A DNA stretch of 64,000 bases from Apostichopus japonicus (lineage: Eukaryota; Echinodermata; Holothuroidea; Aspidochirotida; Stichopodidae): assembly GCF_037975245.1 (NCBI RefSeq), contig NC_092571.1, positions 27,852,564 through 27,916,563 on the forward strand. The letters run 5' to 3'. The notes beneath the pieces were generated by a model, which saw nothing but the letters and a program-made list of their open reading frames with translations, ran no database searches and was not told the origin of the DNA. Positions 41,501 through 51,337 of the stretch are shown in pieces (position 1 is the stretch's first letter; each line of letters starts with the position of its first letter). The position numbers were made by a program, and so were the translations under genes.

Positions 41501-44500
41501 TAAAACTTAAGTAATCTTTACTTAAGAACATTTCACACCCATCATAGTACAACAGCACTGGAGTATTCAAATATATCATATCCTGTACCATATCTGATGA
41601 AACCTGGTTTCAAAACACTTCTTTCTTATTTCCTTTTAGCCAGGGTGCCCTTTAAAAACACCCCAAATACGTAACAGGGCACTGCCATGGAAATCTCTAT
41701 TTACGAAAAACATAATACCGAGAAAGCTAACAGTTTGCAATTTCCTTTCAAAAGGTGGCAGTTCAGGAACCAGGAAGCTAAATCTGGTATTGTATGAAGT
41801 ACAGTAGTGCTCTGGTAAACAGCTTCAGTATTAAACTGTGTAACTGTCTCAATGTAAAGTTTACAGTACAAGACACGTCTATATTTAGACCACACACACA
41901 CTTACAGTACATGACTGCACCCAGTGTATTCAAATGTACCAGACTGCACAATATTACCAGGAAATATTTCAAATGTGTTCAAATTTTGTGCAGCATTTTT
42001 GAAGGCTCTCAGTTTTGTAAAAGTTTATAAAATACTATGGTTAATGTGTGCAAAGAGTGCAATTCATACGATCTTCACACTTGTATAGCAATTTGCCCTT
42101 CTTGCGTAGAATTGTGCGATGCGCTATCGGATAAATGATTTCCCGAAAAAAGTCAGAAGCTTACAACCAATCTTACACAGCACACATATTATAGAGAAAG
42201 TTAACTATTATATCTCCCATGTACTGTAGATTTAAAATATAACAGGATATCTGTCAAAGTATCTGTTCTTTTGTGGTTAAAGAAGAGAAGACCTTTTATA
42301 AGTACTGTAGACGTGACAATATGAATTAGTGTTCAGATAAACATTTTCCTCACTTTTTCCAGACTAGAAGTTCTTCAATGTTCATTCATGGCTTTCAAGA
42401 CCAACCATTAAGGGTTTTCATTTACCCCATGCACTTGTCCAAGTTTTTTCCAGACCATGTGGGAACCATGGCTACTGTAGCTTTGTGACTTAGTGTGCAT
42501 GTGTGTGCCAGTAGGTCTGGTACATAACTAAGTCGTGGCTGGGCTTCAAGGTAAAATTTTACCAGATCACTCCAGTCACAGTAGACTGAGTGTGTTAAGG
42601 TTGTGAGGACACAGGTTACAGGCAAATTAACTTGACTTTATCCTAGTCTGTATGAGTAGGAAGCAAACATATACTGTACCAAGCACATACAGTGCTAGGT
42701 AAATTGGTACATATCTGGTATGCTAGTTAAGTCTAATTGACTGCACTAAAAGGTAATTGTCAGATCACTCAGGCCACAGTAGACTGGGTGTGTCAAGGTT
42801 GTGAGGAGACAGGTAAGCAAAGTAACTTGACTTCATCATTGGTATTAGTAAGAAGCATATATACTGTACCATGCACACGCAGCATGTTACAGTATTTGGT
42901 ACATCTGCAGAGCAATAACAGAGCCTGCAATTTAATACTAAAACTTGCCAGCCCTGTCTGAATGAGCATGAAACCTGGACTTGCATGTCTTATGGTGTAC
43001 ACATATATGCAGTGCTAAGAAAAGTTGTAAGACTACTCTCTAGGCATGGTAGAGCGATAGTGCTAAGGTTGTCAAATACAGGTATAGTGATGAAGTAACT
43101 TGAATATTAAACTTTAACAACAAAAGTACATAACTTGACAAGATTACAGATATAAGACAATGCATTTTAAAAGAATGGTGGCTGGTAATTTCAAGGAAAC
43201 CTGAATAAGTACTACCAAATTGTGAAAGTTGTTGCAATGCAACAAATATCCCATGGCCCGCATGACATTTTAATATGTGCTGCGTGAACTCTTCTAATAT
43301 TTCAGCAACCTAAAAAAATTCTTCTTCTCCTTTGGCCTCAGCTAGGTTTAAAAACAAAAATCCTTCATTATCATTCTGACTGTAAGCTACAGTACATCCA
43401 AAGCCGAAAGTTTAAATGTATACCCGATATACATCCATGGACTTTTGATATATTTTCAAACCTTTAAACATTTTATTCTGGTTGAATTGAAGCAGAAAAA
43501 TGACAAATTTTCTAATAAGGCAAAATCCATTCATACCTTAAGTCGAATTCAACCAACATAACCTTTAAATTAACTTACAGTGATCTACCAAACAAATTAG
43601 AAGCGAGTTGGTTGCACTATTCATAAGTATTAATTCTGGCAATCTTGCAGTTTTACCGCTTAGATCGGCACCAAGAAAGGCACCGCAGCCTACCATGTAC
43701 AATACTGCATTTAAACAAAATTCTTGTACAAAGGAACAAGGGTGACCCTTTTGTCTTAAAGCAGCATTTTGCGTCCTTTTCTATTATATTTCTCAACCTC
43801 ACTGAATCCACTATGCCATAACGACATACATAACTAGCTTATCTATTTAAATCTTACTTCAAATGGTGGCATAAAAGTCGAAAAATTTGCAACTTTCAAC
43901 TTTGTTTTTCTCCAAGATATTTTCCGTTGGGATCCCAATTAACCTCGCCCATAATATGAATATTTAAACCCTACGAACGTCATTGACCAATACGTAATCC
44001 AACACCAAGCCTGATTTGTGTACAGTCTATAGGCCTATGGCAGTTGTACCAGGGAGTTCCATAACAACTCCCTGGTTGTGACAACGCAAAGTCTTGAAGA
44101 TCTATTTTTAGCAACGGCTCATAACTACTGTAAACCTGCATCTCTGATTGGTTGAATTCAAACTAGTGGGTTTGGGGTACTGTATGCGATTAATTTTAAA
44201 TGTGGAATTTTGTCGTGGATGCTTTTCTCATTCTCTGCAAATATCCTTAATTACTCGCCAATTAACCATGTTGGCAAGGAAAAACTTGGCTGATATCTTA
44301 GTTTGCTGTTTTGTATTTGATATATGTAAAAAACTTGATGGACATGTCAAAAAAATAGAAAACGGCGCCCAAACGCAAAATGCTGCTTTAAGTTCTATAT
44401 TAGCGATCACTCAGGTGTATACAGACTGTGAATGTAAATGTCATGAATGCAAGAACAAGCTATCTTGTTTTTCTGTTCAACTTTTTAACTAAGGAATTTT

Positions 44501-47231
44501 TAAAGGCCATATCAGCAAGTAATTTTTTGGTGTAAGCTTGTTAATGGTATCAGGGCTAGATATAGATTTCATAATTTGTTTAACTAATTTATACCAATGG
44601 TGAGGTCTGTCGCAGGTAAAAGAAAAATTGCGATCTGTATCAACTGACGGTGGCTTTGCAGGCATCAATCAAAACGTTGGGGAATATAAGTAGTGCAACT
44701 TTCAGAGGAGAAGCGATGCCAGCCCTTATTAATTATCATTCATAACTGATTGACCAGGATGATTCAGTGATATATTTACTTGTGTTTAAGAGACCAAAGA
44801 GTACACAGACTAATGACTATCATCCTGAAAACATGAAATCACCAGCCCCAAATACTGGTCAGGTAAAGACTTCAGTACTATACCAGGGGTTGTCAAGGAA
44901 TAATTAATCCCATCTTACATGTACTGCACCAAAATGATATGTCTAGGTAAATCATATGGCTTAATCAACTATGTCAAAATGTACATAGCACAGGCTTAAT
45001 TTCTTACAAGATATTTTTCTTACAAAATATTTTTTAACTAAAAATAATGGGAGCCATGGAAGTTGCTAACAATTGAACTGCAAATCTCCCCAAACTTGCT
45101 TAACTTCTAAGGCAAATTTTCTTTATAAATTTGTTCGTACCCATCAAGCTCTCACGTTTGATGTTGCTTATATTTCATCTCTATAGTTAATCCCTTTAAA
45201 AAGATACTCAACTCTGTCCATAAAATGATGTGTGTTATTTAATTATTTCCCAGTGGCATGATGCCCCTCTGATTGAGTATAGAGAGTGCATGCAACATAA
45301 TGCAATTTGGTCTTTAAAGGCATTGAAGACTCTGCGCTCTGAGAAAGTTAACTTTCCGTTGCTTGCAAATGACGTTTTCTTCTTGTCGCTACAAAATGCA
45401 GATAGTAATGAAACGTGATACCTTGTTAACTTTCATCTACACCTGAGAGGTCCACGCTGCTATGAACACTGTGTTGTGGGTATTGACCGTAGCTGTATGT
45501 ATCGACTGTACACTATTGTCTAATTACCGAGGGTAGCAAGCTGTGTGTGTATTTTCTGGGATTGATGGAGGTGTCTAACACTTCTGTTACACCTCATTTG
45601 AAACTAGGTCAGATTACCGGCATGAGACGTTTCTTTGTGCGCAAGTCTTCACACCCTTTAAAGGTATATGTACTGAAGTCTTGTATTGTATGCACATGCA
45701 TATTGAAAGTACTCCATACTGGTTTTATAACCGGAATTCATACAGGGCCATACCGGTCGAAAAGTTGTGATGTCGTGACACTAGTATACCCAAACTAAAT
45801 AAACCAACTTAGTTCCTGTGACGAGTAAAATTTAACATTTTAGTTTTTAACTCTGCAACATCTAACTTTTGGATTCCATGGAAGCTTAAATTAAGGAATC
45901 AGCCCATATGAGAATTTCCTTCTTTCTTTTGTTTTCCTTTCCACCAATATAAATACAGTACTAAAAACAAGAAATTGTCAAAGGTTAACTTTCACTTTCC
46001 TATTTCCATGCCTGCAATATTAAAACAAGCTGCATTTTTTTTTTAAAGATTGGTACATTCAATCCTCAATACTTTGAACCTTCTCACTGATAAAATTAAC
46101 TTGAAGATCAGGTTTAGCCCTGCCCAAACACAACTTTTCAAAATAAAATTGAGCAATTTTAAAAATTAATACAGTACAGGTATCTTTGCATAAGTTTGTA
46201 TAGCAATTTGCATAGCATTTTGTTATGAGATGCCAGATTATTCCGTCTACACCTGTCCACATCCTTTTTGGGGCACTATACTTACTGCTTGTTTTTTTTT
46301 TTATTGTAAATGATAAAAAAGTGAGTTAAACTGATTAACTGTATCACTGAACATAAGTATACAGTATATAAAAAGCAAGTGGAACACAGTCTTACTCAGT
46401 ATATTCTCTCTGACTCTAGTTAAACATCTGACATTATGGGTCTTAGGCAAGTTTACTAATCGAGCCGAACAACTTAATATACACTAAAAGGGCCTCGTTC
46501 CTGTTGAGATATTTCAGAGAGAGACCATATTTCTCTTTACTTCTTTTGGTCTATGACCAGCCATACATTATCTGTTGTTTGCATAATAATACAAATTATG
46601 CAAGTCATCCAGAGCAAACTAAAGCCAGGCATGGACTGATTCAGTGTTTAGGCTGCACTTGGTGGCACGGTGTACTCGAGACTCAAAAAATGTTTTCAGA
46701 TTGTTGCCTCACACCACTGAGGTATTAATTCTCTTATTTTATAATGAAGCTGATTTTCAGAAGCAATCTTGAACAATGAACAGTATGTCACCACAGCTTA
46801 CTGTAGCTGTTATTGTACTGTAACTTGTAAGAAGCCAGTAACCTGAGCAGTGAGAAACGGTGCCAATTATGCTCCTACAAAGTCTCGATTTATAAACCTT
46901 ACTAGCCATACAGAATGTAGGCATATACTGTATAATCATGTCTTACGGAGGACCAAGTCAAGACGTGTGGTAATAATCCTGCAAAATCCTCAGTACTAAT
47001 ACAATTTTTTTTAGTTTTACTAGCGTTAGGCTACTGTAAGTGTAAGCCTATTGTACTTGCTATTAGTATTGGTATTATCCGTGCATGCAACATTGGCTAA
47101 GCTTATAATATGCGCTAGACACTACTACTAACACTACAGGAACCCGGAACACACGAAATTTGGCCAAACGCTCTAATTTATGAGTCGGACAAGAAAAATG
47201 AAAAAATGCCATGTTGTACTTACGTTGCCAT
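17515..47231 (-). CDS. PGD: 6-phosphogluconate dehydrogenase, decarboxylating
   Basis: Fifteen coding exons (minus): 47231-47224, 38471-38438, 35232-35191, 30595-30416, 29533-29468, 28531-28413, 28256-28190, 26969-26835, 26136-26011, 24836-24773, 24214-24087, 21659-21526, 20250-20151, 19404-19282, 17634-17515. They total 1446 nt and 481 residues (vertebrate PGD is about 483), all in phase with GT-AG ends. It oxidatively decarboxylates 6-phosphogluconate to ribulose 5-phosphate, making NADPH, in the cytosolic pentose phosphate pathway. Visible: the NADP fingerprint GLAVMG (10-15), split by intron 2; catalytic K183 and E190 in [13 protein letters not shown]; the [13 protein letters not shown] signature (356-368); and R445 and H451 near the C-terminus. 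Exon 1 contributes only MA and two bases of the third codon, and intron 1 is 8.75 kb. One Gly of the usual VGTGEPCCDW is absent. No disabling change was seen. Confidence 0.97.
18089..18106. repeat. Perfect CpG-rich palindrome
   Basis: Arms TTCCGCGA and TCGCGGAA around a 2-base centre, in PGD intron 14. The sequence around it (17670-18180) resembles repeat DNA opening with AAAGGGATACTCTGGTGG, but I found no matching other end. Confidence 0.6.
21127..21525. repeat. PGD: Minisatellite abutting the PGD exon 12 splice donor
   Basis: Imperfect units of about 35-60 bases built on AAAGTGACCCTTCAA and GCCTTTACCGCCC. The array runs to the base next to exon 12 (ends 21526). On the PGD strand the unit contains GGTAAAGGC, the same sequence as the genuine donor, so several look-alike donors follow the real one. 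The 142-codon minus-strand frame here is an artefact of the repeat. Confidence 0.85.
21722..21805. repeat. 20-bp tandem repeat
   Basis: Four to five copies of a unit close to GATTTCTAGATGTAGACAG, in PGD intron 11, just upstream of exon 12 on the gene strand. Confidence 0.75.
24543..24602 (-). pseudogene. Decayed duplicate of PGD exon 10
   Basis: In PGD intron 10, 171 bases past the true exon 10 (24836-24773), the minus strand reads [17 protein letters not shown] against the true [17 protein letters not shown]. Nucleotide identity is near-exact for about 30 bases and continues to the former donor. The KGTG start and its acceptor are gone, and the donor has become T|GTTATT. It is best read as a dead tandem exon duplicate. 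Confidence 0.8.
25304..25336 (+). ncRNA. Hammerhead-ribozyme-like motif of a Penelope-type element (relic)
   Basis: The order is TTGAAGA (25305-25311), a 5-bp stem GATCC / GGATC (25313-25317 with 25323-25327) around loop TGCTA, then GAAAC and GTC. This matches the catalytic-core layout of the minimal hammerheads known in Penelope-like retroelements (CUGANGA, stem II, GAAAC). The first core base is T rather than C, so activity is doubtful. It is in PGD intron 9, on the opposite strand. Confidence 0.55.
27887..27923. repeat. Duplicate of the intron flank of PGD exon 7
   Basis: About 37 bases ending AAATATTGTCAATTCTACTCA match 28150-28188, which contains the exon 7 donor and the start of its intron. 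It is a local duplication about 265 bases away that does not include the exon itself. Confidence 0.7.
31246..31875 (+). pseudogene. hAT transposase, C-terminal fragment with dimerisation domain
   Basis: An open frame of 209 codons inside the hAT element. Residues about 131-180 ([20 protein letters not shown] onward to ILHVHK) match the hAT family C-terminal dimerisation domain, where proteins typically read PATNA.SERSFS and later LR..M...RL..L. The N-terminal zinc finger and the catalytic RNase-H-like core are not present, since only about 440 bases separate the element end from this frame. The frame itself is intact, which may reflect recent insertion or co-option. It cannot be an active transposase alone. 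Confidence 0.8.
32461..34114. mobile_element. Nested hAT-like element inside the hAT insertion
   Basis: The ends CAGGTGCGTATCCAGG and CCTGGATACGCGCCTG are inverted repeats of the CAGGCGCGTAGCC family seen at 11393 and 50074. Only 5 bases (CTATT) are shared by the two flanks, so the target duplication is not clean. Two copies of the module around CTTGTACGCTTCGCGCCAAC lie inside (near 32981 and 34031), and a third lies outside it at 34503. The 201-codon frame at 33116-33721 has no recognisable domain. Confidence 0.6.
32508..32630 (+). repeat. 123-base uninterrupted purine tract
   Basis: Only A and G from 32508 to 32630, inside the nested element. On the PGD strand it is an equally long pyrimidine run. 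Confidence 0.9.
39368..39805. repeat. ATCCATACACAGTACATGG minisatellite
   Basis: About fourteen imperfect 20-24 base units sharing ATCCATACACAGTACATGG, in PGD intron 1. A longer block with ACACTACACAGTACATGG recurs about 119 bases apart, showing higher-order structure. Open frames in several phases on both strands (up to 154 codons) follow from the repeat and are not genes. Confidence 0.9.
42560..43090. repeat. Diverged ~200-bp tandem block in PGD intron 1
   Basis: Three degenerate units (starting near 42560, 42757 and 43030). Each carries CACAGTAGACTG or similar, then AAGGTTGTGAGGAGACAGGT, then AACTTGACT, and the first two also TATACTGTACCA. The middle motif is also dispersed elsewhere in PGD introns. 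Confidence 0.65.
43760..44387. mobile_element. piggyBac-like MITE (TTAA target)
   Basis: The 15-bp end AGCAGCATTTTGCGT appears at 43760 and in reverse complement ending at 44387, each bordered by TTAA (43756-43759 and 44388-44391). A diverged match (TTTTCTATT) follows inside. The centre holds a hairpin, CCAGGGAGTT / AACTCCCTGG (44049-44075). It is non-coding and lies in PGD intron 1. Confidence 0.8.
45318..45657. mobile_element. TTAA-type MITE, copy 2
   Basis: 340 bp, bordered by TTAA on both sides (45314-45317 and 45658-45661), with inverted ends AGGCATTGAAGACT and AGGGTGTGAAGACT. It is colinear with 4443-4791 over its length. It lies in PGD intron 1 and has no transposase. Confidence 0.8.
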
Positions 47232-47395
47232 TTTTCAGGTGAGAAATAAGTAGCGTGGCTAATGAGGGAAAGGTATCTTGCAGGCCGTTTGTGATCTGGC
47301 TTTACTCAGTACCTACCGTTCGTGTGGAACTTTGGACTTAACTGTACAATATATATTGAATGACAAGCAGCATGCATTCAGTCTGTGCAAGTGGG

Positions 47396-47407
47396 TGACG
47401 TCACGTG
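47396..47407. promoter_or_regulatory. Composite CRE and E-box upstream of PGD
   Basis: The palindromic CRE TGACGTCA (47396-47403) overlaps the E-box CACGTG (47402-47407), about 165 bases upstream of the PGD start codon. These are the binding words of CREB/ATF and of MYC/USF/ChREBP-type bHLH factors. Position is suggestive; use is unproven. Confidence 0.4.
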
Positions 47408-47650
47408 TTAAAGGTCTAATAGTGTGCCCAGGGTTGAATATAATACGAAATAAATAGGGCTGTTCCGAATTGCAATAATGTGATTGGTTCACAACTCAAT
47501 AACTGTTCCACGGTTTATAACTGTACATAGTTGCATAGTCAAGGGTGATTAATGCCTTTCCTCCGTCTCTTAGTCATTTCTCACGGCTCCCTTTCACATA
47601 CCGACCAGAAGAGGCTGGAAGGTGCCATGGCCCAATACACTATGTGGTCC

Positions 47651-47870
47651 ACGTCTCGGCCTTTTGGCTAGAATCGCTTCTCGGCCTTTTGGCTAAGATC
47701 ATGTGTAGTATCTGTTCCCTTTCGAGGGGAATGGTGATGCACACCCGACGATGATCACACAGTCACAGTCCCGATGCAAGGGGACTGGGGTTGAGAGCGG
47801 ATCAGTCGTTCGGTAGTTTGGTTTTCGTGCCCACGTTCTTTCCTGGGCGACTTTTTCTTAAAAAAGTATC
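47651..47870 (+). mobile_element. U2 snRNA-headed retroposon (SINE-like)
   Basis: Bases 47673-47717 match the 5' end of U2 snRNA, including TCGGCCTTTTGGCTAAGATC and the branch-recognition word GTAGTA, with one difference from the metazoan sequence as I recall it. A partial second copy (CTCGGCCTTTTGGCTAG) precedes it. After CTGTTC the sequence is no longer U2: it forms small hairpins and ends in an A-rich stretch. Near-identical 13-mers flank it (CACTATGTGGTCC at 47638-47650 and CACTATGTGGCCC at 47871-47883), as expected for LINE-mediated insertion. U2-headed SINEs are known in crocodilians; a relation is not implied. Confidence 0.7.
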
Positions 47871-48839
47871 CACTATGTGGCCCATAGTGCAGCGATTTGG
47901 CCTCCCTGTATGCGTAGTATATACTCCCAAAATGTTATGGTTCATACCATGCTTGTTTTTACGAAACAAATAGGCAGGCTAATTCTAAGTTTGCAATGTT
48001 AGGCAAACTCATTTTAAATTCTTTTCCTTTTCTCCACTCCACTTTTCGCTCCCAGATTTGTGAAAAATCTTGAATTGCTCCGACTTTAACCCTACCGGAA
48101 AATATCAACAATATACATGGAGCAAAGGTAGTTTATCTTCGTGACGCGATAAAAGGATAATTTCTGTAGGTATTCTTTTAGGAAGGCCCTGCTTTCTCAT
48201 CACCGGGTCTTGCGACCCACGGTCACCAACACGTTGTACATAAAGCTCGTCAAGTAAAGGATTTCCAGAACCAAGATAATATATCAAAGGCTATGAAACT
48301 ATTACTTATGTAAACTTAAGGCAAATATTAAAATAATCATTATAAAAGTGTCGCCCTTTTGTGATTAAATTTAGTGATATAAGTAAGCAAAATAAACGAA
48401 ACACTTGCTTCGATCCTGAAGAATCGTGAATCTGGTCCACATATGCAAAATGTTTTCTCTTACATCCTGGCCTGTTGCCTGGACCAAATGTTAGAGGCAT
48501 TGGGAAGTGGCATACTAAACGTGGGGCGGTAAGCCCCGGGTACCAGTCAGGGCGGTGCCCTGCCACAAAATATATAATCCATTTATAGCTTTGCCAAAGA
48601 TAGCACTATTGTGCATCTAAGCCGCCATACATAAACTAACATTTCTCAAAGGGGAGGGGACACCCATCCCCTTACACGCCTGCTCCAGGACGGCATCCCC
48701 TACACGCGGGGTAACAAGGACCAGCTATTGCTGCCAACTATTCTATGTACGCCATTGCTGTGGCAAAACAGAGTCGTAGATCTCATCATCGTAAACCAGA
48801 GCCATATAATTACATGTAAATATATTAATCATAGGGCTG

Positions 48840-48871
48840 TAGAGACCCTACATATTACTGTAGGGTCTCTA
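48840..48871. repeat. Perfect 13-bp inverted repeat
   Basis: Arms TAGAGACCCTACA and TGTAGGGTCTCTA around a 6-base loop. It could form a stable hairpin in RNA or DNA; no flanking terminator or gene explains it. Confidence 0.75.
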
Positions 48872-50073
48872 TGCGGCTGTGGTGGAGACCCCTCTATTTA
48901 ACTAGAACTAATGGCGAATGTCATACCACCGCGTACCCGCGACCTTCATCGGAAGTATACAGGTATATGTTATTAGAGTATATGCGAGCGTAAAATCCGT
49001 GCTCCCTTCCCACCGAATATAAATCAGAGAGTTTTATATTTACAAAACAAACATACCGCTGACTCTCACTTTTACCAGGATAACTGAGAAACTTCTCCCT
49101 TTGAACTCTATAAAAATTTATGACGAGGAAATGGCATAAACCAAAAATAATTAATCTCCGATAGGAATTTTTCCCGTCGACAAACCCGGCTAACCTTTAT
49201 CTATTACTCACCATTGGTTCTGACTTGAACTCCAATGGAAAGAAACAAATTAAAAAAGGTCCGGTACCGGTAGCAATTTATGTCCCCGTCCAACCCTGGA
49301 TGCACTGAAAGTTAATTAGAATATGAATGTAATAACATTAACAACTCTGTGACGATTTTTATATGCGAATTATCACAAGAATAAAGATACAGTGATGAAA
49401 TATCGAAATAGTACTGTAGACTCAGAGTAATTTGACTTCTTATAGGTTTGACTTTCTGGATAGGAGAAGTTAAACTCGTAAAATTGTCTGTATGCAAACT
49501 AAACTAATCCGTCTATGTATCAATTTGAAAGCATGGATGTACAGCGTCTCTCTTGCTGGTTCATTTTCAGCAATATTGATAACAGTCCCCAATAATTAGT
49601 GAACTTCATACAACTTGTGTGTTTACAGCTTAGAGCAGAATATAAGTTTAGAGGGCGGACTGCCCAAAATAACTGTACCAGCATGGAGATCCCGCCGCTA
49701 TTACCAAACAGGGCAAGTTGTGAGCGTCGTCTGCTCACTGTTCAGGTTCAACACACAGTAATGTTACTAACATTTGACCAAACTGTTGTTAGTTGTTCGC
49801 AGAAAAATACCCGAATCCTGCATTGCATTCGGTTGCACCAACCGGGGAAGGAAAGGAAGTGGTATTTCCCCTCATAAGTAAGGATCTTAGCATAATATCA
49901 TATGTTAGAAGTCTCGTTCAAGTTTTAAAAAAATTGTAATTCAGTTTTCATTTCTGAAGATTGGAGTAAAAGGGATCCTTCATTGTGGCGAAGTAAATGA
50001 ATGTTATATCCCCGGTGGCTGCACTTGGATGTTAAATCAATCTGTTAGTAGCATTGTCTCCTATACAACCCCC

Positions 50074-50386
50074 CAGGCGCGTAGCGAGGAATTTGCCAAG
50101 GGAGGGGCGAACCTGTAGGCAAATTATCAGATCCGTATAGATTTGACATTGGAAACTATCTAAGCGTAGCGCCACCACAATTTGGCGCGAAGCGTACCCC
50201 AAAATTTGGCCAAAAATGCCTCCCAGTTCGCTGGAAATGGCACTTCCCAGGCCTTGCAAGTTGCATCTTAGCATTTTCTATTTGAAATTACTAGCGATAT
50301 CATCAAAACGTATAAAAAATATGCTCAAGGGGGGGGGGGGAGGGGCGGTCGCCTCCTTCGCCCCCCCCCCCTTGGCTACGCGCCTG
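50074..50386. mobile_element. hAT-like MITE, CAGGCGCGTAGCC family, copy B
   Basis: 313 bp with ends CAGGCGCGTAG and CTACGCGCCTG, flanked by CAACCCCC at 50066-50073 and 50387-50394 (8 bp). It is internally colinear with 11393-11678, including the poly-G/poly-C stretch before the right end. Confidence 0.8.
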
Positions 50387-51119
50387 CAACCCCCTTCCAA
50401 AATAACAACAAAAAACACCAGTTTCTATTTTTCCCTCTCATGTTTTGAAATGAAAAGATAAACGAACGCCACTGACTTGGCGACGTATATTAGTTGTTTC
50501 TAGTTATGCACTTTTCAGAGTGAGGAAGTGGGAGAGTGAGGGGGGAGGGCCCGGATAGGTATCTTTCGAAAATGCCATTTCAATAAATCTTTGCATGCAT
50601 GTGGTAAGACGGGTTTATCACTTCTTCTCATTGATTTGTATTGACATTTCTAACCCAGGTGTGCATGCATTTCTCCCAGCATTGCAGATTGATTATTACA
50701 AAGTCGATTCATAAACCTGGAAATTCGATTTTAACTTCAAATAACGTTAGTTCTCTTTCCAATAAGGAGGACAGTGACGTCACGCAATTTGACACCACTG
50801 AAAACATCCAATGAACTTATAAAGTCAATGCAGTTGGACGGTGTTTCACAACGTCGGCGACTAATCTCTGACCTAAGAGAACATTTTCAAGAACAGGACC
50901 GAGCATATATGAGGATGATCATGGCCATCAACTAATAGCTTTACAGCTTTTATTGCACTCACAAACGTATTGCTAGTGATGACTGCTTGGAGGGATAGAA
51001 ATCCTTTTTAACGATCCCAAATCTAGTGTTGGCAAATGTGATGCATATACACGTAAGTGATATAAAAATGTTGTTCAATATTTTGAATCTTTCTTCTCAA
51101 AATTTTCTAAAACACCTAG

Positions 51120-51337
51120 GAAGTGGAGCGTTTGCTTGTCAATTTCTCAAGAAAGGTTCCTTCTTGCTAATTTACTCAGGAGAACTCACTATAGTGGGAA
51201 TTAAACAAGGGGAAAGGAGAGAGGAGAATGAAGATATCAATAGTTTCAGATACTTTTATAGTGTAATGAGAAAAAATGGTGGTAAGTTTTATTCAATGAA
51301 CCAGTACCATACAGATTTAAACGAGGGCAGGGTTTGA
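51120..51337 (+). pseudogene. SET-domain fragment (KMT5A-like)
   Basis: The frame reads GSGAFACQFLKKGSFLLIYS then GELTIVGIKQGERREE and FRYFYSVMRKNGGKFYSMNQ. This resembles the start of a SET methyltransferase domain, G.G.FA...F..G.F...Y.G.L, best like KMT5A/SET8. A good acceptor (CACCTAG) precedes 51120. After 51281 a GTAAGT donor is possible, but the read-through also looks SET-like until the stop at 51335-51337, just where the conserved NHS motif should come. No partner exons were found nearby, so a decayed copy is likelier than a live gene; an isolated exon of a larger gene is the alternative. Confidence 0.5.

Larger units (their letters stand above)
47884..51119. other. Intergenic region between PGD promoter side and SET fragment
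   Basis: Holds the hairpin at 48840-48871 and the MITE at 50074-50386, with GC-richer repeat-like DNA at 48180-48570. A plus-strand open stretch of about 55 codons (about 50760-50932) ending in REHFQEQDRAYMRMIMAIN is followed by a stop; I cannot assign it. No other gene seen. Confidence 0.5.

Noticed and set aside
47673..47717. Functional U2 snRNA gene
   Set aside because: Only the first 45 bases match; the Sm site and 3' stem-loops are missing and the locus looks like a retroposon.
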